Shown piece by piece: positions 1 through 8,843 of a stretch of 64,000 bases of DNA. The notes beneath the pieces are model-generated. The model had not been told where the DNA came from, searched no databases, and saw only the letters and a program-made list of their open reading frames with translations. Position numbers and translations under genes: made by a program. How positions within the stretch are numbered: the first letter of the stretch is position 1; each line of letters begins with the position of its first letter. The stretch spans positions 1 to 64,000 of the forward strand of contig CAKRDD010000010.1 in NCBI GenBank assembly GCA_934309345.1, given 5' to 3'. The stretch comes from an uncultured Mediterraneibacter sp. (GTDB taxonomy: Bacteria; Bacillota; Clostridia; Lachnospirales; Lachnospiraceae).

Positions 1-140
1 ATGCATGGTTCACAGGATTTGCAGAAACACTAGAAGGAAATAAATATTTTTGTGTATATCTCGGACAATCAGATGCAGGCAACACATCAAGCACTGCCGC
101 AAAGGAAATCGCCATTCAAATTCTTAATGACAATAAATGA
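1..140 (+). CDS. C-terminal end of a BlaR1/class D beta-lactamase-like penicillin-binding domain (partial)
   Basis: An open frame entering from the left edge (frame of base 3) ends at TGA 138-140 and gives about 45 residues. It opens with AWFTGFAETLEG and continues KYFCVYLG. That resembles the segment after the KTG motif in class D beta-lactamases and the sensor domain of BlaR1 (GWFVGW-type, followed by a beta strand), and the tail STAAKEIAIQIL fits the last helix of that fold. The active-site serine and KTG lie outside the window, so whether this is a sensor, a beta-lactamase or a PBP cannot be told. It is the only plus-strand gene in the left 38 kb and converges on the coupling-protein gene. 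A terminator follows directly. Confidence 0.5.
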   Translation, partial: AWFTGFAETLEGNKYFCVYLGQSDAGNTSSTAAKEIAIQILNDNK

Positions 141-157
141 CAATAAGATACCCTATC

Positions 158-197
158 AAAAATCGCCTCAGACTCTCACAGGCTGGGCGATTTTTTT
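158..197 (+). terminator. Rho-independent terminator after the partial PBP-like gene
   Basis: The stem AAAATCGCC (about 158-166) pairs with GGCGATTTT (186-194) and is followed by a T run. It lies 18 bases after the TGA of the partial gene. The remaining gap to 352 holds only short inverted repeats such as GAGCTCGATAGCTC near 329-342, which lack a T run. Confidence 0.8.
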
Positions 198-352
198 ATA
201 GTAATCTTTTGCCAAATCATTTTGTTCTTTTACTATGTACTCTAATGAATGAATTTTCGTAAAGCGGCAGCTTCCTTTTTACTGTTTTACTCCCTCTCTC
301 TTTAATAGGTAAAAGTGTCTCTCCGAGAGAGCTCGATAGCTCAGAGAATCAA

Positions 353-2590
353 CTACTTTTCATTTAATATTTCTCTTCGATACTGCTTCATCTGATCTGC
401 TGGCAACTTAAAACAAGACTTCACCTGCTCATCAGTCAGTCCTTCTTCCAACCCCAACAAGATTTCATTCATCTGATCTCCATCTAATTTTGATGCATAT
501 CGGATAATACACTGTTCAATCGTTCCAGACAAATCCCACTCCTCTTTTTGTGTACCGAAATTCGGTACATTAACTATGTACTCGTTGAACTGGGAATCTT
601 CTGTCAATTGCACTTCCGAATTATATTTCTCTTTTTCTAATCCAGACATCTCTTTTCTGGCTTTTTCTAACATCTGCATAAGCTCTTCTTCGGTTGGTTT
701 CGGATTTGTATCAAAATTAAGATATAAGAAGTCCTCCTCATTCACTTCGCAGACCTTGATACTCTTATCTGTTTTTTCTGCCTCTTTATAAAATTCCAGA
801 TCCTTCTTATCAATCACTTGGAACTTTGATTTATTTAAGATGGTTCGATAGGTCATTGTTTTTGGATTATATACGACACGAACCGGATGCCTATATCCTT
901 CTTTTCCTGCAAGTCTTTCGGATTCTTTCCAGACTGCTGTATTAAACGGAAGATTCTTCCAATCCATGATAGGATACTGCCCTTCCATAAAGATTAAACA
1001 TTTCTTTCGATCAAGTCTTTTTACTTCTCCCGGTGTCATCAATCCTCGCCCGGCTCTCTGATTATTCAAGCTTGAGTTTCCATGTGCACCACTGGTCACT
1101 CCATCCGTTCTTGTATCAATGGTCATTTCGCCAAGCAGCTTTGAGATATATTCATGCGTAGAGAATGCTGCAGGTCCTGAACCAAGATAGATCATAACTG
1201 CACAGTTATCCAGGAACACTTCCCATTTTTCCTGTGGAAAAACTGCTTTGATCTGTGCGATAGACTGTAGAATAGGAACAATCGACAGATTCCTGCTTCG
1301 GATTGTTCCCATCAGTACTTCGGTATTGGTTGGTTTCGGGCCAGCATAGAATTCATCTGCCCATAATCTTACATGGATTGGCAAGCTTCCATGACATTTA
1401 TGATCTGCAATCCGAATCAATATATCAAATAGCTGGGTATAAAACATGGAAATTAAAAAATTAAAGGACTGATCGTTATCCGGCATTACAAGAAACAATG
1501 CTGTTTTCTTATTTGGATTTCCATCGACTCCTAATCCCAGGCTTGGGATATCAACATCATCATCTTCAAACAGTCGTTTCAGTGCGGCTGTTTCGCACAA
1601 TCTAAGCATGGCATTTACCATAATGATAATGGAACGAACCGTCTCTGTTGCACCTTCTTTTAATTTTCGATAATCTCTTACTGGTGGATAGTCAGCTCCA
1701 TGCGTCTCTGCAAGCCTGTCCATTTCTATCTGTAACTCTGTCTTATCCTCTCCTTCCTCATCTTCAATATGCTTTGATTCCATATTTACAAGTTTTAATA
1801 TGTTATTCAGTGTTGGCTTTCTGTTTTCTTCTTTCGCAGTCAGCCATTCATGAAAAAACATCGACTGCAGATAGAGTGCTACTCCATCATCCCAGAAAGG
1901 CTCCCCTTTTTGAGCATCCGGAGGCTTGACCGATGCTTGCATGTTTGTAATCAGTCGAATAACGTCTGTTTCCTTCTCAAGATATTGCATCGGATTATAT
2001 CGATCTGACTCTTCTGGATTGATTAGATTAAAAGATTTGACCGTTACGCCATGAGCCTTTAAATAATTTCCGTGTTTCCGTAATAGATCACCTTTAATAT
2101 CCAGTATTACGTTTGTCATTCCTGCCAATAGAAGATTCGGTGTCAGAACAGAAGTTGTTTTATAGGAACCGGACCCTCCAATTACAAGCATATTCATGTT
2201 TGACAGAGCATGATTGGACACTGCAATTCGTTCACTCAAATAGGTATTGTTCTTCTCATTCTTAGAATCTCTTAATGTTTTACTTAATTTATTTACATCT
2301 GCCCATTGCTCGGAACCGTTCTCCACTCCGAAATGATAGTTTCGATTCTGATCTAAATAATATGCAATGAACATGATCCATGCTACAAATGCAGCACTCA
2401 TGAATGCCGGGGTTTTCTTCGTCCACCAGTTACGGAATGGATGTGTAAAAATATACAAAAGCTTTTGTTGATAATTGCTCATGGTAACTCCATCTAATTT
2501 CAAAAGACCACATCCGAAATAACTTAGAATCATTAATATGATAAGTGCCAGGATAAAAGCCCACCATGGCGTTTTCCTTTTTTCAACCAT
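353..2590 (-). CDS. virD4: VirD4/TraG-family type IV coupling protein
   Basis: This 745-residue protein is a conjugation coupling ATPase that delivers the relaxase-DNA complex to the secretion channel. Two membrane segments (about residues 10-30 and 62-80) precede a Walker A motif GGSGSYKT (138-145). A Walker B-like WADEF and the TraG/VirD4 signature NTEVLMGTIRSRNLSI follow near residues 410-435. It is the last gene of the element's long minus-strand operon, 18 bases after the PcfB-like gene, the usual pairing in Gram-positive systems. The C terminus carries a 17-bp palindrome read as VPNFGT and then a DQM-rich tail (GDQMNEILLGLEEGL, ADQMKQYRREIL) that recurs in the protein at 8034-8843. The ATPase assignment is secure; the role of the tail is unknown. 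Confidence 0.95.
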   Translation of the reverse strand: MVEKRKTPWWAFILALIILMILSYFGCGLLKLDGVTMSNYQQKLLYIFTHPFRNWWTKKTPAFMSAAFVAWIMFIAYYLDQNRNYHFGVENGSEQWADVNKLSKTLRDSKNEKNNTYLSERIAVSNHALSNMNMLVIGGSGSYKTTSVLTPNLLLAGMTNVILDIKGDLLRKHGNYLKAHGVTVKSFNLINPEESDRYNPMQYLEKETDVIRLITNMQASVKPPDAQKGEPFWDDGVALYLQSMFFHEWLTAKEENRKPTLNNILKLVNMESKHIEDEEGEDKTELQIEMDRLAETHGADYPPVRDYRKLKEGATETVRSIIIMVNAMLRLCETAALKRLFEDDDVDIPSLGLGVDGNPNKKTALFLVMPDNDQSFNFLISMFYTQLFDILIRIADHKCHGSLPIHVRLWADEFYAGPKPTNTEVLMGTIRSRNLSIVPILQSIAQIKAVFPQEKWEVFLDNCAVMIYLGSGPAAFSTHEYISKLLGEMTIDTRTDGVTSGAHGNSSLNNQRAGRGLMTPGEVKRLDRKKCLIFMEGQYPIMDWKNLPFNTAVWKESERLAGKEGYRHPVRVVYNPKTMTYRTILNKSKFQVIDKKDLEFYKEAEKTDKSIKVCEVNEEDFLYLNFDTNPKPTEEELMQMLEKARKEMSGLEKEKYNSEVQLTEDSQFNEYIVNVPNFGTQKEEWDLSGTIEQCIIRYASKLDGDQMNEILLGLEEGLTDEQVKSCFKLPADQMKQYRREILNEK
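552..568. repeat. 17-bp palindrome, copy 1 (perfect)
   Basis: GTACCGAAATTCGGTAC. It lies inside the 3' part of the coupling-protein gene, read there as VPNFGT, in a charged linker before the C-terminal tail. Confidence 0.95.
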
Positions 2591-2608
2591 CCTTACATTC
2601 CCCCATCA

Positions 2609-3877
2609 CTACTTTGCTTTGATCGGTGGAGTTGGTGCTTTTATTTGTTTCTTCGCTACTGTTTTTCCGATTGCTTTTTCCATTCTCTGCTGGGCGGCCT
2701 GCGTTGCCATCTTTTCTTTCTCTGAAATACTATAATATTTTTCGAACAGTTCCTTTGCAAATGGACGCTTTTCTGATTTGATTGGTCTTAAATTCTGATC
2801 AAACAGAAATGGTTTCTTGTCTTTTTCAAAAAAGGCCGTATATGTTTTTGAATCCTCGGAAGCAAATACCTGACCTTTTGGAATCACTAGATACTTAGTC
2901 TCTTTCCCATAAGTTCCAGGGACTTTACTTACAAAGAAGTCCTGGAATCCTTCCGGTATCTTATCTTCTACCGGCTTCACCAGGACCTCTTTATTGATTG
3001 TGAATTTTTGATACATCTGATTTCCTTCATAATGATCATAGTCCATTTTGTCCTCCGCTAATTGTACTTTCTCTACAGATGTTTTTTCATCCTCATACTT
3101 TTGATTTGCTTCCTTCACCGCATCATCTCCAGTATTAATGTACTCTTCCGTAGACATTTCAGCTGTTTTCTGATAGGTTTCCATATCGATTTCATTCAGA
3201 TCTGCTACTGTTTCCCCACGATTTAACATGGATTGCTGATACAGCTCGTACCATTGTCTTACTTTATCTGTATCATAGTTTGCAACCATGATCTGAACCT
3301 GTCCATCCCCAAGCTTCAGATCCGGCATCACCGTATAATTAATCTTCATGGCATCAAAATCTGCTCGAAAAACATCTTCTTTCCCTTCAAAAGGGACACT
3401 GAAAATCGATGTTTTTCTTTCCGTAAATGCAAGCAAACTATCGATTGTTTTCTCTCCTCCGGACATTTTATTTCCAAGATATCTTCCAAACCATGCGTCA
3501 AAGATTTCTCTGTCCTCTTTGCAGACAGCAAGCTGTACATAATGATCCTCTTTATTCAGATCTGGCATCTCCATAAAATGTACACCGCTTTCTTTTAGAT
3601 TCTCAAATTCTCGTACCGGATATGCATTTGCACCAAGCCGCAGTTTTTGATCTACCGGAATATTGATCACATCAAAGTTTCCGTCTGTACGTTTGATAAA
3701 GTCCTGAATATCTTTAAACTCTTTCTTATCAATGATTTTCTCTTTTACCATCCTTGCCATAAACTGTATCAGCTTTACAAGTCCTATCGTTCCTATCTTC
3801 ATGACCGGATCAGCAAACATGGTAGCCTTTTTTATCAGCATAAGGACTTCTTCCGCTTCTCTAATTTCTTCGTTCAT
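2609..3877 (-). CDS. PcfB/DUF3801-like conjugation accessory protein
   Basis: This 422-residue protein has no signal peptide. A helical N terminus is followed by two related segments: one with FMEMPDLNKEDHYVQLAV and one with YTVMPDLKLGDGQVQIMV, each followed by an aromatic-rich helix (IFDAWF and VRQWYELY). This tandem MPDL architecture resembles the DUF3801/PcfB proteins, which act with the relaxase and coupling protein in pCF10-type systems. It sits directly upstream of virD4, as expected. GGAGGAAAAGCAGAG before the ATG is a good ribosome site. The C terminus is basic (KTVAKKQIKAPTPPIKAK). Family assignment is from pattern memory; a direct role at the oriT complex is inference. Confidence 0.65.
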   Translation of the reverse strand: MNEEIREAEEVLMLIKKATMFADPVMKIGTIGLVKLIQFMARMVKEKIIDKKEFKDIQDFIKRTDGNFDVINIPVDQKLRLGANAYPVREFENLKESGVHFMEMPDLNKEDHYVQLAVCKEDREIFDAWFGRYLGNKMSGGEKTIDSLLAFTERKTSIFSVPFEGKEDVFRADFDAMKINYTVMPDLKLGDGQVQIMVANYDTDKVRQWYELYQQSMLNRGETVADLNEIDMETYQKTAEMSTEEYINTGDDAVKEANQKYEDEKTSVEKVQLAEDKMDYDHYEGNQMYQKFTINKEVLVKPVEDKIPEGFQDFFVSKVPGTYGKETKYLVIPKGQVFASEDSKTYTAFFEKDKKPFLFDQNLRPIKSEKRPFAKELFEKYYSISEKEKMATQAAQQRMEKAIGKTVAKKQIKAPTPPIKAK

Positions 3878-3938
3878 CTCTGCTTTTCCTCCAAACCGCA
3901 GTCTCTTTTAAGAGTTATCCACATTTTCTTCTGCCCAT

Positions 3939-3955
3939 GTACCGAAATTCGGTAC
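3939..3955. repeat. 17-bp palindrome, copy 2 (perfect)
   Basis: GTACCGAAATTCGGTAC in the 81-base gap upstream of the PcfB-like gene, 61 bases before its start codon. Confidence 0.95.
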
Positions 3956-3958
3956 AAA

Positions 3959-4171
3959 CTATAATTTAGGTTCTATTTCGTTTACCTTTCCCCTGCGATT
4001 CGTTTCATCTTTTATTTCTGCCTCTCTTTTTACTTCTTCCTGCATTGGAATATGATATCGTTCCATAAACTGTTTGAAGAATTGAGTATCTTCCTTAATT
4101 TCTTGCAGCATCTTCCGAATCTCTTGCATTTCCGATCTGATCTGCTCTAATTCCTTGTTCTCTTCATTCAT
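3959..4171 (-). CDS. Small coiled-coil protein, unknown function
   Basis: A 70-residue, highly charged protein (MNEENKELEQIRSEMQEIRK...) with heptad-like spacing in its first half, predicted to form a coiled coil. The ATG at 4171 is chosen because AAAAGGAG lies 9 bases upstream. The open frame can be extended to a TTG at 4210, but that would translate the 17-bp palindrome as part of the protein. It lies between the RadC/ArdC fusion and the PcfB-like gene in a tightly packed conjugation operon. No family recognised. Confidence 0.6.
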   Translation of the reverse strand: MNEENKELEQIRSEMQEIRKMLQEIKEDTQFFKQFMERYHIPMQEEVKREAEIKDETNRRGKVNEIEPKL

Positions 4172-4191
4172 TTGTCCATTCTCCTTTTCAC

Positions 4192-4208
4192 GTACCGAAT
4201 TTCGGTAC
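4192..4208. repeat. 17-bp palindrome, copy 3 (perfect)
   Basis: GTACCGAATTTCGGTAC, 20 bases upstream of the start codon of the coiled-coil gene, immediately before its ribosome site. Confidence 0.95.
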
Positions 4209-4223
4209 AATTAAAAAAGACTT

Positions 4224-6224
4224 CTATCTATGAAGTCCTGCCTGCATCTGCTGATTTTTCTTTTTGCTTACGTTCGATTGAATTGTTTCTGTTATTGTCC
4301 TATCTTCTCTAATCTTCTCTGGTTCTTCCTGTTCTTTACCAAATTTGTCTTGTTTTACTACAAGTCCACTGTTCGTTTCTCGAAGTACCTCTGCTCTTTG
4401 CTCTATAAATTCTGGAAGTTCCCGGAAACCGATATCATTCACATAATAAGCTTTCATTTCTCCATCACGCTTCAAAATCACCACATCCGATGTAGACATG
4501 GAATGTCCTTTAAAACCTTCCGGTCGATCAATATTAAATTTGATATACAAGTCTTCCAACGTATCCTGCGCTTCTAATACTCCCTGATACATCATTTGAT
4601 AATCCGACCCTTTTACAGACATTCCCATCTTCTCTATGAAATCAAGACTCATATATTGATATCCTATCGCATCATCAGCTTGTCTATACTGATAGATTGC
4701 ATAACTATTTTCTGTATGGGAAAGGAAACTGCTTTCCTCTGCAAGCTCTTCTGTTTTGATATCATTTTCCAATTCTCTTGTCTTCTGCAGCTCTAACAAT
4801 TTCTCTGTAATATCAGCAATCAGCTGGGAAGAAGTCAATCGTATCGTATCCATCGAACTTCTAAGCTCCGGCATTTCTTTATCAGAAGACCATCCGGCAA
4901 CATAATTAAAAGAATAATCTGAGGTATCCAGTCCAAAATGATTACAGACAACATAGGCTACGCTTTCCGATTCGACCTCTTTTGTCATTCGATCTTTTGT
5001 GATTCCGTTTTCTTCCATGACATCACGGTCATGAAGAATCGCATGAGCTGTTTCATGTACTGCGGTTTTCATCGTCTGTGCCTGACTCATTCCCGTCTGT
5101 ATTGCGACCAGCTTCTCTGCATTACTGTAATATCCCTTTGCTCCACTATCAATCTCCTGAAACTGAAAAGGAACTGGTGATATTTCTTCCAGTCCCTTCA
5201 TAAAATCCTCATAGATAAAAACATCTCCTACTAATTCATTTACCTCTAAAGTAGGTAACGGTTCTCCTTCTGTCTGACTTATATCAAATACAGTTGTTAC
5301 CCGGAATCGCGGTAAAATGCGTTCTACAGTCTCTGTTTCCGGCTGTCCATCTATTCCAATTACAATTTCCTGTGTTTCTTCATCGATCTTTTCCACTTGC
5401 CGTTTCTCTTTCACCGGAACAGGAGCAATGATCTTGATCCCCTTCTCTCCGCGCTTCACATGACGGTGAAACTTTTTCTGCCAGGTCTGATATCCTGCAA
5501 GTAGTGTTGCGTCAGGACGTTGCATGGCAATCAGCAGCGTATTGTTAAAGGAATAGTTATGAAATTTAGCCATTGTCTGCAAATACATCTGATACTGTTC
5601 CGAGGTAAATACTTTTTCAACACCTTCTTCCAAGGCCTTCATAATTGTATCTAATTTCGATTCAGCTGCTTCTTTTTCCTGCACTCTGTAAGCGGATTGT
5701 TCCGCAATTCCCATTTGTTGTGTCCACTGCAGCTTCGATTGTTCTGAAGTATAACTAATATCGTTCTCAAAAGAAAATACATTATTTTCCCGCAGAGAGA
5801 AGAATTCCTGATTACGTCCTACGATGATATGATCCAAAACAGGGATTCCCATAAGGGATGCCGCACTTTGAATCCGATCTGTGACTTCGATATCCTCTTT
5901 TGATGGGTTCAGTGATCCTAAATGGTTATGTACCAACATGAGATAGGCTGAATTTGAAAGAATCGCGCTTTTCATCGTCTCTCTTGGATGCACATAGGCC
6001 ATATTCAAAGCTCCCATACTGACCACATTCATATTAATCGGTGTAAGGTTCGTATTAAGATTTACTACACAAAAGAGTTCACGATCCATCTCACTTAACC
6101 ATTTTCCTAAAACTCTGACTGCAGCTTCCGGATTATTCATTGGTTCTGGACTTAATAATGGCGGTTCTTCTACCAAACGAATTCCTACTTGCTTTAAGGA
6201 ATCCTGAATTTCCTTATTATTCAT
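4224..6224 (-). CDS. RadC-JAB / ArdC-like antirestriction / YodL fusion protein
   Basis: This 666-residue protein fuses three modules. Residues about 30-140 are a RadC-type JAB domain with the metal motif HNHLGSLNPSKED (99-111). Residues about 190-440 resemble ArdC: an ssDNA-binding N-domain (SFNNTLLIAMQRPDATLLAG, GYQTWQKKFHRHVKRGEKGI) followed by a zinc metallopeptidase motif HETAH. Residues about 508-610 match the YodL domain (LYIKFNIDRPEGFKGHSMS, SDVVILKRDG). ArdC proteins protect incoming conjugative DNA from restriction; whether this one does is inference. The RadC and YodL parts have no firmly established role. It overlaps the small upstream gene by 8 bases, suggesting coupled translation. 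Lysine-rich C terminus. Confidence 0.85.
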   Translation of the reverse strand: MNNKEIQDSLKQVGIRLVEEPPLLSPEPMNNPEAAVRVLGKWLSEMDRELFCVVNLNTNLTPINMNVVSMGALNMAYVHPRETMKSAILSNSAYLMLVHNHLGSLNPSKEDIEVTDRIQSAASLMGIPVLDHIIVGRNQEFFSLRENNVFSFENDISYTSEQSKLQWTQQMGIAEQSAYRVQEKEAAESKLDTIMKALEEGVEKVFTSEQYQMYLQTMAKFHNYSFNNTLLIAMQRPDATLLAGYQTWQKKFHRHVKRGEKGIKIIAPVPVKEKRQVEKIDEETQEIVIGIDGQPETETVERILPRFRVTTVFDISQTEGEPLPTLEVNELVGDVFIYEDFMKGLEEISPVPFQFQEIDSGAKGYYSNAEKLVAIQTGMSQAQTMKTAVHETAHAILHDRDVMEENGITKDRMTKEVESESVAYVVCNHFGLDTSDYSFNYVAGWSSDKEMPELRSSMDTIRLTSSQLIADITEKLLELQKTRELENDIKTEELAEESSFLSHTENSYAIYQYRQADDAIGYQYMSLDFIEKMGMSVKGSDYQMMYQGVLEAQDTLEDLYIKFNIDRPEGFKGHSMSTSDVVILKRDGEMKAYYVNDIGFRELPEFIEQRAEVLRETNSGLVVKQDKFGKEQEEPEKIREDRTITETIQSNVSKKKNQQMQAGLHR

Positions 6225-6339
6225 CTACATCCACCTCCATAAAACTGATGGAAATAAATATTTCTTCGTCTGTAGATTGAATCTCTCTTGTCAAATCTTC
6301 CAGTGTAATATATTCCTGTTCCTTTGTAACATTAGACAT
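6217..6339 (-). CDS. Small acidic protein (40 aa), unknown
   Basis: A 40-residue acidic ORF (MSNVTKEQEYITLEDLTREI... ending SFMEVDVDE). Ribosome-site-like GGAGGTGAACTGAGGAA precedes the ATG. Its stop overlaps the start of the RadC/ArdC fusion (GATGAATAA), a typical coupling arrangement. No family recognised; it may be a partner or leader for the downstream protein. Confidence 0.55.
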   Translation of the reverse strand: MSNVTKEQEYITLEDLTREIQSTDEEIFISISFMEVDVDE

Positions 6340-6394
6340 TTCCTCAGTTCACCTCCCTGTCAACCAACCTATTAAACATAGTATTTCCCTTTGC

Positions 6395-6411
6395 GTACCG
6401 AAATTCGGTAC
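6395..6411. repeat. 17-bp palindrome, copy 4 (perfect)
   Basis: GTACCGAAATTCGGTAC in the gap after the DUF5688-like gene, 55 bases upstream of the 40-residue ORF. Confidence 0.95.
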
Positions 6412-6425
6412 ATTACAAGGTCTTC

Positions 6426-7457
6426 TTACATTCGTGGTGTAAATTCTGCTGTTTTCTTTGGCTGCTTCGCTGTGTTCTTCGCAACGTCTTCCTGCTTCGC
6501 ATTCGTTATTTCTTTAGACAGATTCTCCGCTTTATCAACTGCAAGTTCTAATACTTTCTCTTTAGAATTGTAATATAATATTTTATCTGATAACAGATCT
6601 ATGGCTGACACCTCTTTTTCATTTACATACTGTACCATCTCACGGAGTTCTTTCACTGACTTCGAACCATCATCCAGTAAAATCAAAAGTTCATGCTTGG
6701 AAGACGGAAGGATATAATAATTGTTATCTGAAAATAAACTGCCAATCTGCTCAAGTACTTCTGAATGCGCTAACATTCCTGCACCTTTATATGCATTTTC
6801 ATTTGTTAACGTATATAATGATTGTCCGTCCAATTTTGCTCCATTATTTTCCAAAAGATTCATTGGTTTGGAAAAATTAAACTGTAAATGAGTGATTATA
6901 TCAAACGCATCCACAAGTACCGGTTTGTTCCATCTTCCCTCTACAGATAATGCATCCTGATGCAATTGTTCTGCAGTAACTCCCCACTTGTCTAACATAT
7001 TCTTTGTCACATGAACAGACATTTCACTTTCCAAATTGAAAGAATCCAAAGGCAACCTGTACTGGGCATTAAAAGCACCTACTTGAGTCACAACACTATT
7101 TGCTAAAACAGATTCAACATCTGGATCGCTTAATACAATCTGCAGATGTTTTTTTGCTTCTTCATAGTTGTTTATGTAACCTAGAAGCTGCTCTTTTGTT
7201 TCATCCATTTTTCCTGTAACGGACCATGCTTCTTCCACATTTTTTGCAATGAATTCCAAAGCAGAAAAAATATTTCTATCTTCCGTAAACGTATCATACA
7301 CTTCTTCCAGATGGAGTCTGATTGCGTCTGGCGAATTGCCTTCTGAAACAATAAGACACATCTGTTTTCCTGCTTCAAACCTGCAATCTGCAAAACTCTC
7401 CGGTAAATGATACTTAATATTCTCTTCAACAAATTTCATAAAATCGTCTTTATTCAT
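6426..7457 (-). CDS. DUF5688-like protein
   Basis: 343 residues from the ATG at 7457, chosen because AGGAGGAACTATAAC precedes it. A longer frame upstream would run through the palindrome and the previous gene. The N terminus (MNKDDFMKFVEENIKYHLPE) and overall mixed alpha/beta composition without membrane segments resemble DUF5688 proteins, common in Firmicutes mobile elements and of unknown function. The C terminus is lysine-rich (NTAKQPKKTAEFTPRM). It starts 1 base after the SpoVG-like gene ends, so it is in the same operon. Confidence 0.6.
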   Translation of the reverse strand: MNKDDFMKFVEENIKYHLPESFADCRFEAGKQMCLIVSEGNSPDAIRLHLEEVYDTFTEDRNIFSALEFIAKNVEEAWSVTGKMDETKEQLLGYINNYEEAKKHLQIVLSDPDVESVLANSVVTQVGAFNAQYRLPLDSFNLESEMSVHVTKNMLDKWGVTAEQLHQDALSVEGRWNKPVLVDAFDIITHLQFNFSKPMNLLENNGAKLDGQSLYTLTNENAYKGAGMLAHSEVLEQIGSLFSDNNYYILPSSKHELLILLDDGSKSVKELREMVQYVNEKEVSAIDLLSDKILYYNSKEKVLELAVDKAENLSKEITNAKQEDVAKNTAKQPKKTAEFTPRM

Positions 7458-7458
7458 G

Positions 7459-8037
7459 TTATAGTTCCTCCTGTTGTTTTGTACCGAAATTCGGTACATT
7501 GATTGTTTTCTTGTATTCTTTAAGAACAGCCTCTGCAATCTTTTCCTGCATGACTTTTCCTGTTGCATAGATTACATCATGATACCCATCTGCTTTTTTA
7601 TATTGGGGCATATTGATGAAGTATCCTTTCTGCCCTTGCTTGATCGTAATTCCATGAATCGTAAGCCCTAATACTTGAATGGATGCAACACCGCAGATAT
7701 ATGCTCTTGCATCCGGTGGATGCCTTGGAGTGATTGGACAGATTGAAAGGACTTCGATCTCTGGTAAATAAAAATCCTTTCCTATCTCCTCTTTGATTTT
7801 TTCTCCAACTGCTTTTTCAACCTCTTTCCTTAAGATTGAATCCGGCACAAGAACATTTTCCCATTTTCCATTCCGCTCTCTTCTCGGGTAGCTGACAAAA
7901 GAAAGGTCTTTCCCAGTCTCCTTATTCTTATATTTACGCAGCTGTATTGGAAATCGAATCAGATCTTCGAGCGTAATCATTCCATAAGCCAATACCTCGG
8001 ACTCATAAGATAAATGGATTTCTACCTGAATCTTCAT
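7459..8037 (-). CDS. Tandem SpoVG-domain protein
   Basis: 192 residues. The second half (about 86-178) matches the SpoVG fold: GLTIHGITIKQGQKGYFINM, then a DGYHDVIY block and a terminal helix MQEKIAEAVLKEYKK. The first half repeats the plan in diverged form (ITLEDLIRFPIQLRK..., FVSYPRRERNGKWENVLVPD, then an EVEKAV helix). SpoVG proteins bind DNA or RNA and affect septation and stress regulation in Bacillus and Listeria. Here it is probably an element-encoded regulator (inference). The last 15 residues contain a palindrome copy as NVPNFGT. It overlaps the next gene upstream by 4 bases. Confidence 0.75.
   Translation of the reverse strand: MKIQVEIHLSYESEVLAYGMITLEDLIRFPIQLRKYKNKETGKDLSFVSYPRRERNGKWENVLVPDSILRKEVEKAVGEKIKEEIGKDFYLPEIEVLSICPITPRHPPDARAYICGVASIQVLGLTIHGITIKQGQKGYFINMPQYKKADGYHDVIYATGKVMQEKIAEAVLKEYKKTINVPNFGTKQQEEL
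7481..7497. repeat. 17-bp palindrome, copy 5 (perfect)
   Basis: GTACCGAAATTCGGTAC in the last codons of the SpoVG-like gene (VPNFGT) and 23 bases upstream of the DUF5688-like start codon. It holds the same position relative to the next gene as the intergenic copies do. Confidence 0.95.
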
Positions 8038-8843
8038 TTTTTGTTTCGTCTGTTTTGAACAATTGCATTTAAACGCTTCATCTGATCTACCGATAATTTT
8101 TCAGAAAAAATGTTCTCAATCTCCTTCATACTCATTCCCGTCTCCAAACAGCTAAGAAGGTATTCTTTCTGATCAGCAGACAGGTTCTCATTATTTAAAT
8201 ATGTTTCAATAAACTTTCTTGTATCTGGTACTGCAAAAAAATACCTTTGCATTCGCTTTGCCAATCCTGTTCTTGCTTCCTCTGTTTGTATCTTTTCTGT
8301 AATAATATCATTCATGTTAGTTTCCTTCTTTCTATTTTCTACTCGTGATTCTTCCACTGTTTTTTCATCTGAACTTGTTTCTTTTTTCTGATTTTCTAAC
8401 TGGATTACTTTAGACTTCATTTGTTCGATCTGACGCTGCAAGTCAACTTTCTGATACTTTAACAATTTGATCATTTCATCTTTTGAATCAATCAGATTCT
8501 TGATTGCGTGTTCCAATTCTGCCTCTATTGAGGAACGCACCTTTTTATTTTCGCTTACAATTTCTTTCACTTCATTTTTTAAGTCTTGCACCTCGGCAAA
8601 CATTGGATCATTTCCACGATACTTTTTCATCAGATAATTTGAACGAGCTTCCTTGATTTGTGGAATGGTACATCCTGCAAGTTTTAGAAGTTCATTGTCA
8701 TTCATTCCGTCTAGTGCACAAATGAGATACCACATACAGGTCTTACTGTCTTTTGTTTCATTCAATAAACGACCGATCTGATCTGTTTTAACATCTTGAA
8801 AAATCTCATTGAGATTAATCATATTGATTTGGTTGTCTGCCAC
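8034..8843 (-). CDS. Coiled-coil protein with DQM-type tail, relaxase-linked
   Basis: 269 residues starting at GTG 8843 with AGAGGTG 8 bases upstream. It overlaps the 3' end of the relaxase gene by 25 bases. The N-terminal third is helical with a possible HTH-like stretch (NELLKLAGCTIPQIKEARS). The middle is a long coiled coil (about 80-140). The C terminus (LSADQKEYLLSCLETGMSMK..., LSVDQMKRLNAIVQ) resembles the extreme C terminus of the coupling protein in this element, suggesting a shared interaction module. No family with known function recognised. Confidence 0.6.
   Translation of the reverse strand: MADNQINMINLNEIFQDVKTDQIGRLLNETKDSKTCMWYLICALDGMNDNELLKLAGCTIPQIKEARSNYLMKKYRGNDPMFAEVQDLKNEVKEIVSENKKVRSSIEAELEHAIKNLIDSKDEMIKLLKYQKVDLQRQIEQMKSKVIQLENQKKETSSDEKTVEESRVENRKKETNMNDIITEKIQTEEARTGLAKRMQRYFFAVPDTRKFIETYLNNENLSADQKEYLLSCLETGMSMKEIENIFSEKLSVDQMKRLNAIVQNRRNKK

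Noticed and set aside
301..345. Inverted repeats after virD4 as an operon terminator
   Set aside because: Arms are short (5 bp) and no T run follows on the minus strand.
7481..7568. N-terminal extension of the DUF5688-like protein through the palindrome
   Set aside because: AGGAGGAACTATAAC before ATG 7457 marks the true start; the extension only reads the repeat and the previous gene.
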